Shown here one piece after another: positions 1 to 4,914 of a DNA stretch of 6,905 nt (positions are counted from its first letter, which is position 1; each line of letters opens with the position of its first letter). The position numbers and the translations under genes were made by a program. The notes below the pieces were generated by a model. That model was not told the DNA's origin and did not search any database. It saw only the letters and a list, made by a program, of their open reading frames with translations. The stretch comes from Lentisphaeria bacterium (GTDB lineage Bacteria > Verrucomicrobiota > Lentisphaeria > Victivallales > GWF2-50-93), in NCBI GenBank assembly GCA_020056205.1, contig JAGVIF010000549.1, positions 1 through 6,905 on the forward strand, read 5' to 3'.

Positions 1-1
1 T

Positions 2-85
2 GCCTCCGGTTTTGTGGCTCGTCTGAATTTCACAATCTCCTTCATCGGCGCTGGTTTTGACTTTTGCAATTGGCTCAAGAGATAA
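2..85 (+). other. Left-edge open frame, coding status unresolved
   Basis: From position 2 the plus strand is open for 27 codons to a TAA at 83-85, which could be the tail of a gene entering from the left. The opposite strand is also open from about 158 down to position 1 in one frame, with an internal ATG at 45-43 but no convincing ribosome-binding site. Neither translation matches a family I recognise, and 85 bases are too few to choose. Either could be real or this could be non-coding repeat-like spacer; sequence to the left of the window would settle it. Confidence 0.15.
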
Positions 86-110
86 TTTCTTAACCAAGCT
101 GGTGTTCCTA

Positions 111-126
111 ACCCGCCAAGGCGGGT
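111..126. repeat. GC-rich palindrome ACCCGCC-AA-GGCGGGT
   Basis: Two perfect 7-bp complementary arms (111-117 and 120-126) flank a 2-base centre. It stands about 24 bases upstream of the Shine-Dalgarno sequence of the small membrane protein gene. Short CCCGCC/GGCGGG palindromes of this type are often dispersed in genomes as REP-like elements; that this is one is inferred from form, since only one copy lies in the window. It has no T-run, so it is not a standard intrinsic terminator. Confidence 0.5.
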
Positions 127-164
127 GGGGGACCATGTCGTTCGGCAACAGGGAGGAGATCAAA

Positions 165-362
165 ATGGAAAACGTATTTTTTGCGATCAGCGCGTACATC
201 TTCATGCGAGCGTTTGAGGTCATATTATCGGGACAGAAAGACAGCGCATGGTACAAACGGACGATTATGGTCATTGGATGCGCCGTACTCTATACGGCGG
301 TAGCCTCAATGATTTGGTTCTATTTCAACGGAATTCATCTGCTCGGGTTCGATCCTAAGTAG
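165..362 (+). CDS. Small two-helix membrane protein of unknown function
   Basis: This 65-residue protein is not one I recognise. The start at 165 is chosen because GGGAGGAG (151-158) lies six bases before the ATG; the in-frame upstream ATGs at 57 and 135 lack such a site. Residues about 4-22 form a hydrophobic segment that contains Arg15 and Glu18. A polar loop follows (about 23-32, with Lys25, Asp26, Lys31, Arg32), then a second hydrophobic segment (about 33-56). This gives a predicted helical hairpin in the inner membrane with both ends on the same side. There is no signal-peptide cleavage motif and there are no cysteine pairs. The gene is convergent with the kinase gene at 585-2219 and separated from it by a repeat-rich spacer, so it has no evident operon partner. 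The reading frame and ribosome-binding site make it likely real, but the function is unknown. Confidence 0.6.
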   Translation: MENVFFAISAYIFMRAFEVILSGQKDSAWYKRTIMVIGCAVLYTAVASMIWFYFNGIHLLGFDPK

Positions 363-457
363 AGTTCGTCCACAAAAAGCCAATTTTTGAAATTCCGTTC
401 CAATTTTCCAATCGAAGACGCATCGAGGACTGTTGTGAGACAATCAGTAACTACAAA

Positions 458-475
458 GCGACACGGAAGCGTCGC
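458..475. repeat. Small hairpin with GGAA loop
   Basis: GCGAC at 458-462 pairs with GTCGC at 471-475. Inside lie an A/C mismatch (463/470), one more C-G pair (464/469) and a GGAA tetraloop (465-468). It lies between the stop codons of two convergent genes, but no T-run follows on either strand, so it is not called a terminator. It is part of the repeat-rich spacer. Confidence 0.4.
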
Positions 476-499
476 CTATTGCCATCGGGTTAAGGGTTT

Positions 500-537
500 G
501 AATATCCAATATCCAACACGGAATATCCAATGTCCAA
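500..537. repeat. 17-bp direct repeat, GAATATCCAATRTCCAA twice
   Basis: Two copies (500-516 and 521-537) differ at one base (A511 versus G532), are separated by CACG and have a 21-base period. Each copy itself contains a 7-base tandem, TATCCAA followed by TATCCAA or TGTCCAA. A near-complementary segment GTTGGAGATTG at 559-569 can fold back on 507-517 with one mismatch. The nested structure suggests a dispersed intergenic repeat family; copy number cannot be judged here. Confidence 0.6.
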
Positions 538-584
538 GTTTATTTATGTCCTTCGTCGGTTGGAGATTGAGTGTTCAAATGAGT

Positions 585-2219
585 TCAACTTTGCTTTAGC
601 TTGGTAGGTATGCTGGGGATAGGCAGTTCAATAACGAATCTCACCCCGTTGGCATGGGTCTGATCGTATTTTATCCGGCCTAAGTGCTTTAGAATTATTT
701 GTTTTACAATCGGCAAACCGAGACCAAGCCCTCCGGCGCTCGAATTGGATTTGAAAGGGGAAAAGATGTCTTCAGCGGCGCCTTCCGAAATTCCGCCTCC
801 GTCATCCTCAAATATTATTTTTATTTTCTCATTCACAACGCTTGCGATTATTCTTATTTCGGTTTTTTCCTTATTTGAATACTTGATCGAGTTTAACGCG
901 AGATTCGCAAACGCCGTCTTCATCATCGCGCGGTCGGCCATGACTTCAATATTCTGGCCGCAGTCCGTCTTCAATGAAACATTTTTGCCGCCGATGACCG
1001 AATCAATTCCTTCTTTTATGGCTGATAACAAGTTTATTTTTTCCAAAAAAGGCCTGCTTTCCTCCTCGTAGAGCAGGAGATTCTCGAAGCCTGTTCTCAT
1101 TTCTTCAGCGATAGCTGTGATTTTTTGGGCGGCCTCCGCATTCACTTTATCGGCGCAATGTTCTTTCAAAATATTGCAGTGCGGCTCCATGGAATTAAGC
1201 AGCGCTATTGATGTCCTCGAAAGTTTTGACAGCGCCTTGCCTGCCGACGCGAACTTTTCATTCTCAATATCTTGCCTCGTATCAACAGAAGCGGAAAGAA
1301 CATCCGTAGCCGTCATAGAGAGAATGCTGAGAAGTTTATACCATTCGGGATCGTTTTTCATCTGAACGTCAAATATCGCCACAACCGCGAAAAAATCATT
1401 CTTCCTCATAGGAAGCACATATCTGCCATGCTCATGTTTTGTCGTCCTGCATTCTTTCAGAGCGTCCCTGTTTTCGGATATGAAATCAGCGGCATCGTTA
1501 TCAAGAAGTCCGTTGAAGCATTTAAGCGCCCACCTGTTTTCGATGGAGTTAAACACGGCGATCATTCCCTTTTCTGATTCCATCAATTCAAGAAAGGCTT
1601 TCAACGTGGAGGAAAATGCCCCGTCTGTGTTTTGGGTTATGGACGGATTTTTGAGTTTGCAAAGTCCTTTTATTATAGCCTCCAGCCATTTTTTTCGTCT
1701 AATCTCGGCATGCTCAAGATTCCATTTTGCCGTAAGAGACAGGGCAAGCTGGAATATTTCCTCAGCCTGAAATGGTTTCTTTATGTAAAGCAGTTTGTGC
1801 GGATGCCCGACTTCATCGGCTATCTGTTTTTGGTCGTGATCGGCAAAGGCGGTCATGATTACGAGTTCCACGTTTTTGTCAAGTTCCCTTATTTTCTTTG
1901 CTGTTTGCAGTCCATCCCATCCGGGCGGCATTCTCATGTCAAGAAAGATAAGAGCGAAAGGATTGCCATCGTCAAGGGATTTTGCGATTTTCGCAACCGC
2001 CTCTTCTCCCCGATGCGCAACTTCAACCTCATAATGGTTTTCCGCATCCCTTTCATCTTCGGGTTCTTTCTCGGCTTTCGCTCCAAGCAATTTTGCCCTC
2101 ATCTGCTGGACAAGGGAAAGAGTTTCATTTGCCTTTCCCGCTCTGAGAAGAAGTTTTGAAAGCTGTTCGCAGAGGTCTTTCTGATCATCAACAATAAGAA
2201 TTCTTTTATTATTTTCCAT
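585..2219 (-). CDS. Receiver / histidine-kinase-like ATPase hybrid lacking the H-box histidine
   Basis: This is a 544-aa soluble signalling protein with no membrane segment or signal peptide. The start at 2219 has an AGGGA element about nine bases upstream. An N-terminal receiver domain (about 5-165) has the acidic pair Asp11-Asp12, phospho-acceptor Asp94 in a D-M-R-M-P-P-G-W-D-G block, Thr123 and Lys148. About 40 extra polar residues lie between its first helix and second strand, an arrangement I know from a subfamily of hybrid kinases. Residues about 175-312 look GAF-like (weak). A dimerisation-helix region (about 319-385) is followed by a HATPase_c domain with N-box Asn439/Asn443, Asp472 in D-D-G-G-G-I, F-box S-P-F-K (487-490) and the G2 box G-G-L-G-L-G-L (496-502). 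Where the H-box His-Glu is expected, the sequence reads Ser-Arg-Thr-Ser (334-337), so canonical autophosphorylation is doubtful although ATP binding looks intact. There is no DNA-binding output domain and no adjacent partner kinase or regulator. It is divergent from nrdD; any functional link is unproven. Confidence 0.9.
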   Translation of the reverse strand: MENNKRILIVDDQKDLCEQLSKLLLRAGKANETLSLVQQMRAKLLGAKAEKEPEDERDAENHYEVEVAHRGEEAVAKIAKSLDDGNPFALIFLDMRMPPGWDGLQTAKKIRELDKNVELVIMTAFADHDQKQIADEVGHPHKLLYIKKPFQAEEIFQLALSLTAKWNLEHAEIRRKKWLEAIIKGLCKLKNPSITQNTDGAFSSTLKAFLELMESEKGMIAVFNSIENRWALKCFNGLLDNDAADFISENRDALKECRTTKHEHGRYVLPMRKNDFFAVVAIFDVQMKNDPEWYKLLSILSMTATDVLSASVDTRQDIENEKFASAGKALSKLSRTSIALLNSMEPHCNILKEHCADKVNAEAAQKITAIAEEMRTGFENLLLYEEESRPFLEKINLLSAIKEGIDSVIGGKNVSLKTDCGQNIEVMADRAMMKTAFANLALNSIKYSNKEKTEIRIIASVVNEKIKIIFEDDGGGISEGAAEDIFSPFKSNSSAGGLGLGLPIVKQIILKHLGRIKYDQTHANGVRFVIELPIPSIPTKLKQS

Positions 2220-2282
2220 TATGCAATTCCCTATAACTATAATTGAATTTTGTTTTTTACCAGAACAGAATGAACCGCGCGG

Positions 2283-2323
2283 GTAAATATTTACCGAACC
2301 CCGCCCTTTCGGCTAATATTTAC
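2283..2323. repeat. Long imperfect inverted repeat upstream of the kinase gene
   Basis: GTAAATATT (2283-2291) pairs with AATATTTAC (2315-2323), and CCGAA (2294-2298) pairs with TTCGG (2308-2312). A 2x2 mismatch separates the two stems and the loop is nine bases. The outer arm is itself part of a perfect 12-bp palindrome, GTAAATATTTAC (2283-2294). It sits 64-104 bases upstream of the kinase start and about 150 bases before the nrdD boxes. There is no T-run, so it is more likely an operator or leader structure than a terminator. No specific regulator can be named. Confidence 0.55.
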
Positions 2324-2470
2324 AGTTTTCAATCTTCATGCGGCAAATTTATATTCTTTCTCCAGCTTATCAAGTCTAATTATCGGAAAAATATTCTTCC
2401 TCATAAAGTTCCGGCAGTTTTCGAATAAAAATAAAAATAAAATTCACGTATTGAAGAACTTATGAAAAAA

Positions 2471-2486
2471 ACACAATATATTGTTG
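2471..2486 (+). promoter_or_regulatory. NrdR-type box 1
   Basis: ACACAATATATTGTTG matches the recognised NrdR-box pattern (ACACTATATATAGTGT-like) at 12 of 16 positions and is nearly palindromic. NrdR is the zinc/ATP-cone repressor of ribonucleotide reductase genes in many bacteria and binds paired boxes about three helical turns apart. A second box lies 31 bp away centre to centre, directly upstream of nrdD. The regulator gene is not in this window. Confidence 0.7.
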
Positions 2487-2495
2487 CTTTCCGAT

Positions 2496-2523
2496 TTGAC
2501 ACCACTACAAGAAGTGTTAAACT
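2496..2523 (+). promoter_or_regulatory. Candidate sigma-70-type promoter for nrdD
   Basis: A perfect TTGACA -35 (2496-2501) is followed after 16 bp by TAAACT (2518-2523), a 4/6 match to the -10 consensus. NrdR box 2 exactly fills the spacer, a geometry that would let the repressor exclude RNA polymerase. Transcription would begin near 2530 and leave a leader of roughly 80 bases. Alternatives are a TATAAT at 2573-2578 with no convincing -35, and a CATAAT at 2525-2530 with a spacer that is too long. Confidence 0.45.
2502..2517 (+). promoter_or_regulatory. NrdR-type box 2
   Basis: CCACTACAAGAAGTGT matches the NrdR-box pattern at 11 of 16 positions, with strong outer arms CACT and AGTG. Its centre (2509.5) is exactly 31 bp from that of box 1 (2478.5), the spacing expected for NrdR operator pairs. 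It is weaker than box 1 in the centre and is supported mainly by the spacing and by its position before nrdD. Confidence 0.6.
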
Positions 2524-2607
2524 CCATAATATAGAATTGGGAAAAATATATTTTTCGCGCGGTTGTCAGTTATATAATTTATAAGTGCTTTGTGTGGGAG
2601 GACTTGG

Positions 2608-4614
2608 ATGTCTTTAAAGGCGCCTTACACCAAAATTCGCAAACGGGACGGAAGGGTTGTGGATTTTAATCCGGAACGAATCACTATGGCCGCGGGCAAA
2701 GCTCTCAAGGCGGCTGAAACGTTCAATGAAAAACTCGCCCTGACAATATGCAGGGACGTCCTCAACGCTCTTTCAGAAATACATGTGGAAAACGACGCCC
2801 CTGACATTGAGCTTGTGCAAGATCTTGTGGAGGCGGCGTTTATAAAGAGAGGTTTGACGAGGGCCGCGAAAGCCTACATTATCTACAGAGCCCAGCGTGA
2901 AAAAGTCCGCGACGGCAAAAAGCTGATGATGGATGTACAGGACCTCGTCTCTTCTTACATAGACCAAAACGACTGGCGGGTGAACGAGAATTCCAATGCG
3001 GGTTACTCATATGCAAGCCTGCTGAATCATGTGAGCGGCTCGGTTGTCGCGCAATACACGTTGGCAAATGTTTATCCTAAAGAGATAGCTGACGCGCACA
3101 AAAACGGCGATTTCCACCTGCATGACTTATCCTGCGGAATAGTCGGTTATTGCGCCGGATGGAGCCTGCGCCAGCTTTTGACGGAAGGCTTCAAGGGATG
3201 CGAAGGCAGGGCAAGCGCCGGACCGGCCAGGCATTTCGATACAGCGCTCGGACAAATCGTCAACTTCATGTGCACTCTCCAAACGGAATGGGCGGGCGCG
3301 CAGGCCTTCAGTTCTTTTGACACGATGCTCGCTCCATTTGTGAGAGAGGACGAACTTGAATATCGCGAGATAAAACAGAATATACAACAATTTATTTTCG
3401 GACTCAATATCGCAAGCCGCTGGGGACAAACGCCTTTCACGAATCTCACCTTTGACTGGGTGGTGCCGGATGATCTCAAGGCCGCTCCCGTTATGCACGG
3501 CGGAATCATACACGACAACAAGTTCTACGGCGATTATCAGCACGAAATGGATCTTGTCAACAAGGCGTTTCTCGATGTCATGAGCAATGGAGACAAAGAC
3601 GGAAGAATATTCACCTTCCCTATTCCCACATACAATATAACAAAGGACTTCGACTGGACCAGCGAAAACGCGAAACTCCTTTTCAAAATGACAGGAAAAT
3701 ACGGTCTCCCATATTTCCAGAATTTCATCAAAAGCTCGCTCAATCCGGGCGATGTCAGGAGCATGTGTTGCCGCTTGCAGATGGACATCCGCGAACTTCG
3801 CAACAAAACCGGAGGTCTCTTCGGGGCGGGCGAACAGACAGGTTCCGTCGGCGTGGTTACGATTAATATGCCGAGAATAGGTTATTTGGCAAAAACCGAA
3901 AGTGAATTTTACGCGCGGCTCGGCAATTTGATGGACATAGCCAGAGATTCGCTTGAGATCAAGAGGAAAATAGTTGAAAGACATCTTGAATGCAATCTCC
4001 TTCCATACACAAAAACATATCTCGGAACTCTGAAAAATCATTTCAGCACCATAGGGCTTGTCGGACTCAACGAGGCATGCCTGAATTTTATAGGCTGTTC
4101 GATAGCCGACCAGGAGGGAATACATTTCGCTTTGGGCGTCCTTAGCTTTATGAGAGAGAAATTATCGGAATATCAGGCGCAGACAGGGCATATCTACAAC
4201 CTAGAGGCAACTCCGGCGGAAGGCACAAGCTTCAGACTGGCAAAAACAGACAAACAGAAATTCCCGGAAATAATATGCGCCGGAGACAAAGACCCGTATT
4301 ACACAAACTCGTCAATGCTGCCGGTCGGATACACGGACGACATTTTCCATGCGCTCGATTTGCAGGAGGAATTGCAGGCAAAATACACGGGCGGAACGGT
4401 TTTTCATTGTTTCGTAGGGGAAAGAATAGATGATGATGTTCAGGTCGCGTCGCTGGTTAAAAAAATCGCGGAAAATTACAGGATACCTTATTTCACAATA
4501 ACTCCGACCTTCAGCATCTGCCCTGTCCACGGATATATTTCGGGCGAACACCACGAATGCCCTAAGGATCAATCCGTCCCTGTGGAAAATCAGCTTAAAA
4601 TAGTGGGAGTTTAG
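2608..4614 (+). CDS. nrdD: Anaerobic ribonucleoside-triphosphate reductase, large chain without its glycyl-radical domain
   Basis: This is the class III reductase, which makes dNTPs from NTPs without oxygen in the cytoplasm. The ATG at 2608 has GGGAGG (2596-2601) six bases upstream; the in-frame TTG at 2590 precedes that site and is rejected. The protein has 668 residues. An N-terminal ATP-cone (about 6-98) is the allosteric dATP/ATP site. The ten-stranded barrel follows, with Cys182 in the Y-C-A-G-W-S segment as the likely substrate-side cysteine and Cys387-Cys388 (M-C-C-R-L) in the finger loop carrying the thiyl-radical cysteine. The zinc region starts normally with C638-P-V-H641 and C651-P-K. 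At that point relatives continue with C-G and the R-V-x-G-Y glycyl-radical loop, but this chain diverges for 15 residues and stops. The missing segment is encoded 98 bases downstream as a separate ORF. The chain alone should not be active; the two chains probably assemble. NrdR boxes upstream suggest nucleotide-responsive repression. Confidence 0.93.
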   Translation: MSLKAPYTKIRKRDGRVVDFNPERITMAAGKALKAAETFNEKLALTICRDVLNALSEIHVENDAPDIELVQDLVEAAFIKRGLTRAAKAYIIYRAQREKVRDGKKLMMDVQDLVSSYIDQNDWRVNENSNAGYSYASLLNHVSGSVVAQYTLANVYPKEIADAHKNGDFHLHDLSCGIVGYCAGWSLRQLLTEGFKGCEGRASAGPARHFDTALGQIVNFMCTLQTEWAGAQAFSSFDTMLAPFVREDELEYREIKQNIQQFIFGLNIASRWGQTPFTNLTFDWVVPDDLKAAPVMHGGIIHDNKFYGDYQHEMDLVNKAFLDVMSNGDKDGRIFTFPIPTYNITKDFDWTSENAKLLFKMTGKYGLPYFQNFIKSSLNPGDVRSMCCRLQMDIRELRNKTGGLFGAGEQTGSVGVVTINMPRIGYLAKTESEFYARLGNLMDIARDSLEIKRKIVERHLECNLLPYTKTYLGTLKNHFSTIGLVGLNEACLNFIGCSIADQEGIHFALGVLSFMREKLSEYQAQTGHIYNLEATPAEGTSFRLAKTDKQKFPEIICAGDKDPYYTNSSMLPVGYTDDIFHALDLQEELQAKYTGGTVFHCFVGERIDDDVQVASLVKKIAENYRIPYFTITPTFSICPVHGYISGEHHECPKDQSVPVENQLKIVGV

Positions 4615-4655
4615 CAAAGCAAATAATTTTTTAAAAAATAATAACGCAATTTTTT

Positions 4656-4684
4656 CCTGAACTGTAAGCCACCCGCAGTCAAGG
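4656..4684 (+). repeat. Imperfect hairpin between nrdD and the glycyl-radical ORF
   Basis: CCTGAACTG (4656-4664) can pair with CAGTCAAGG (4676-4684) at seven of nine positions around an 11-base loop. It ends 13 bases before the Shine-Dalgarno of the 51-aa ORF and is followed by an A-rich run, not a U-run, so it is not a terminator. It could affect mRNA processing or the ratio of the two chains; that is speculation. The rest of the 98-base gap is AT-rich, with an A6/T6 palindrome at 4626-4639. Confidence 0.3.
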
Positions 4685-4697
4685 GAAAAATAAAAAA

Positions 4698-4703
4698 AAG
4701 GAG
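4698..4703 (+). promoter_or_regulatory. Shine-Dalgarno AAGGAG of the glycyl-radical ORF
   Basis: AAGGAG lies nine bases before the ATG at 4713. A full-strength site here shows that the small ORF is translated independently and is not merely a frameshifted tail of nrdD. Confidence 0.75.
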
Positions 4704-4712
4704 AAAACGAAA

Positions 4713-4868
4713 ATGGCAAAGTGCGGAATGAAAACCGAAGTGTATAGCAGGGTGTCCGGCTATCACAGACCGGTAGGAAACTGGAATCGCGGCAAGCAGG
4801 AGGAATTCAAAGGAAGAAAGACCTACAACGTCAGCGCGTCCTGCGCCAAAAAAGAAAAGGTGGCTTGA
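4713..4868 (+). CDS. Stand-alone glycyl-radical domain of NrdD (51 aa)
   Basis: The 51-residue product matches the extreme C-terminus of ordinary NrdD proteins. It begins M-A-K-C4-G, corresponding to the second half of the zinc motif. Then comes T-E-V-Y-S-R-V-S-G16-Y-H-R-P-V, the glycyl-radical loop with Gly16 as the predicted radical residue. N-W-N-R-G-K-Q-E-E-F-K-G-R-K-T-Y follows, the usual NrdD ending, plus a short Lys-rich tail with Cys44. A single open frame runs from an ATG with a strong Shine-Dalgarno to TGA, in a different frame from nrdD and 98 bases after its stop, with a terminator behind it. It resumes exactly where the large chain loses similarity (C-P-K versus K-C-G). I infer that it docks into the NrdD barrel, completes the zinc site through Cys4 and receives the radical from NrdG. 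By analogy, GrcA (YfiD) replaces the radical domain of pyruvate formate-lyase. It is easy to miss because of its size. Confidence 0.88.
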   Translation: MAKCGMKTEVYSRVSGYHRPVGNWNRGKQEEFKGRKTYNVSASCAKKEKVA

Positions 4869-4882
4869 AAGACAAGCAAACT

Positions 4883-4914
4883 AACCCTGCGGAAAGATAC
4901 CGCAGGGTTTTTTT
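4883..4914 (+). terminator. Intrinsic terminator after the nrdD unit, abutting nrdG
   Basis: AACCCTGCGG (4883-4892) pairs perfectly with CCGCAGGGTT (4900-4909) around a seven-base loop, and the stem runs into seven Ts (4908-4914). This is a textbook Rho-independent terminator 14 bases after the glycyl-radical ORF. It ends exactly at the base before the nrdG ATG. The AGGG in its 3' arm (4904-4907) is the only plausible Shine-Dalgarno for nrdG, so the stem both ends transcripts and could mask nrdG translation. Confidence 0.9.

Larger units (their letters stand above)
363..584. other. Repeat-rich spacer between convergent genes
   Basis: No gene is supported here. A frame open from 387 has no ribosome-binding site, has a composition unlike a protein, and overlaps the kinase stop. 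The spacer holds two CCAATTTT copies (380-387, 400-407), a hairpin at 458-475, and a 17-base direct repeat at 500-516 and 521-537. An inverted copy of the repeat motif at 559-569 can pair with 507-517. The density of direct and inverted repeats suggests a dispersed intergenic repeat or a decayed miniature element rather than simple spacer. That origin is inference, as only one locus is visible. Confidence 0.45.
2220..2607. other. Divergent regulatory region between the kinase gene and nrdD
   Basis: This 388-base AT-rich stretch contains no supported gene; an open frame at 2243-2428 has no ribosome-binding site. On the kinase side it holds an AT-rich leader with a possible -10 (TATAGT on the minus strand, 2234-2239) but no good -35. 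It also holds the inverted repeat at 2283-2323. On the nrdD side it holds three tandem ATAAAA units (2425-2442), two NrdR-type boxes, a candidate promoter and the nrdD Shine-Dalgarno. The ATAAAA tract lies about 30 bases upstream of the first NrdR box. Confidence 0.7.

Noticed and set aside
500..537. CRISPR-like array
   Set aside because: There are only two 17-base copies with a 4-base gap, so there are no spacers and no array; no cas gene is present.
387..599. 70-codon open frame across the repeat-rich spacer
   Set aside because: It is built from the direct repeats, lacks a ribosome-binding site and overlaps the end of the kinase gene.
1632..2159. 175-codon plus-strand frame opposite the kinase gene
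   Set aside because: It is antisense to clear receiver-domain motifs and has no ribosome-binding site or recognisable domains.
2243..2428. 61-codon plus-strand open frame in the divergent region
   Set aside because: It has no ribosome-binding site, contains the inverted repeat and is AT-driven; the region is better explained as regulatory DNA.
2590..2607. TTG start giving a six-residue longer NrdD
   Set aside because: The GGGAGG ribosome-binding site lies inside that extension and is correctly spaced for the ATG at 2608.
3127..4125. Long 332-codon open frame on the minus strand inside nrdD
   Set aside because: It lies antisense to strongly conserved NrdD sequence, has no family resemblance or ribosome-binding site, and is a shadow of the codon use of nrdD.
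4600..4713. Programmed frameshift or simple frameshift error joining nrdD to the radical domain
   Set aside because: The downstream frame has its own TAA at 4665-4667 before the ATG, and about 150 bases of non-homologous sequence separate the halves, so no one- or two-base slip fuses them.
4567..4721. An intron or intein interrupting nrdD
   Set aside because: The 155-base interval is far too short for a self-splicing intron or an intein, has no recognisable splice motifs, and contains a stop followed by a proper Shine-Dalgarno and ATG.
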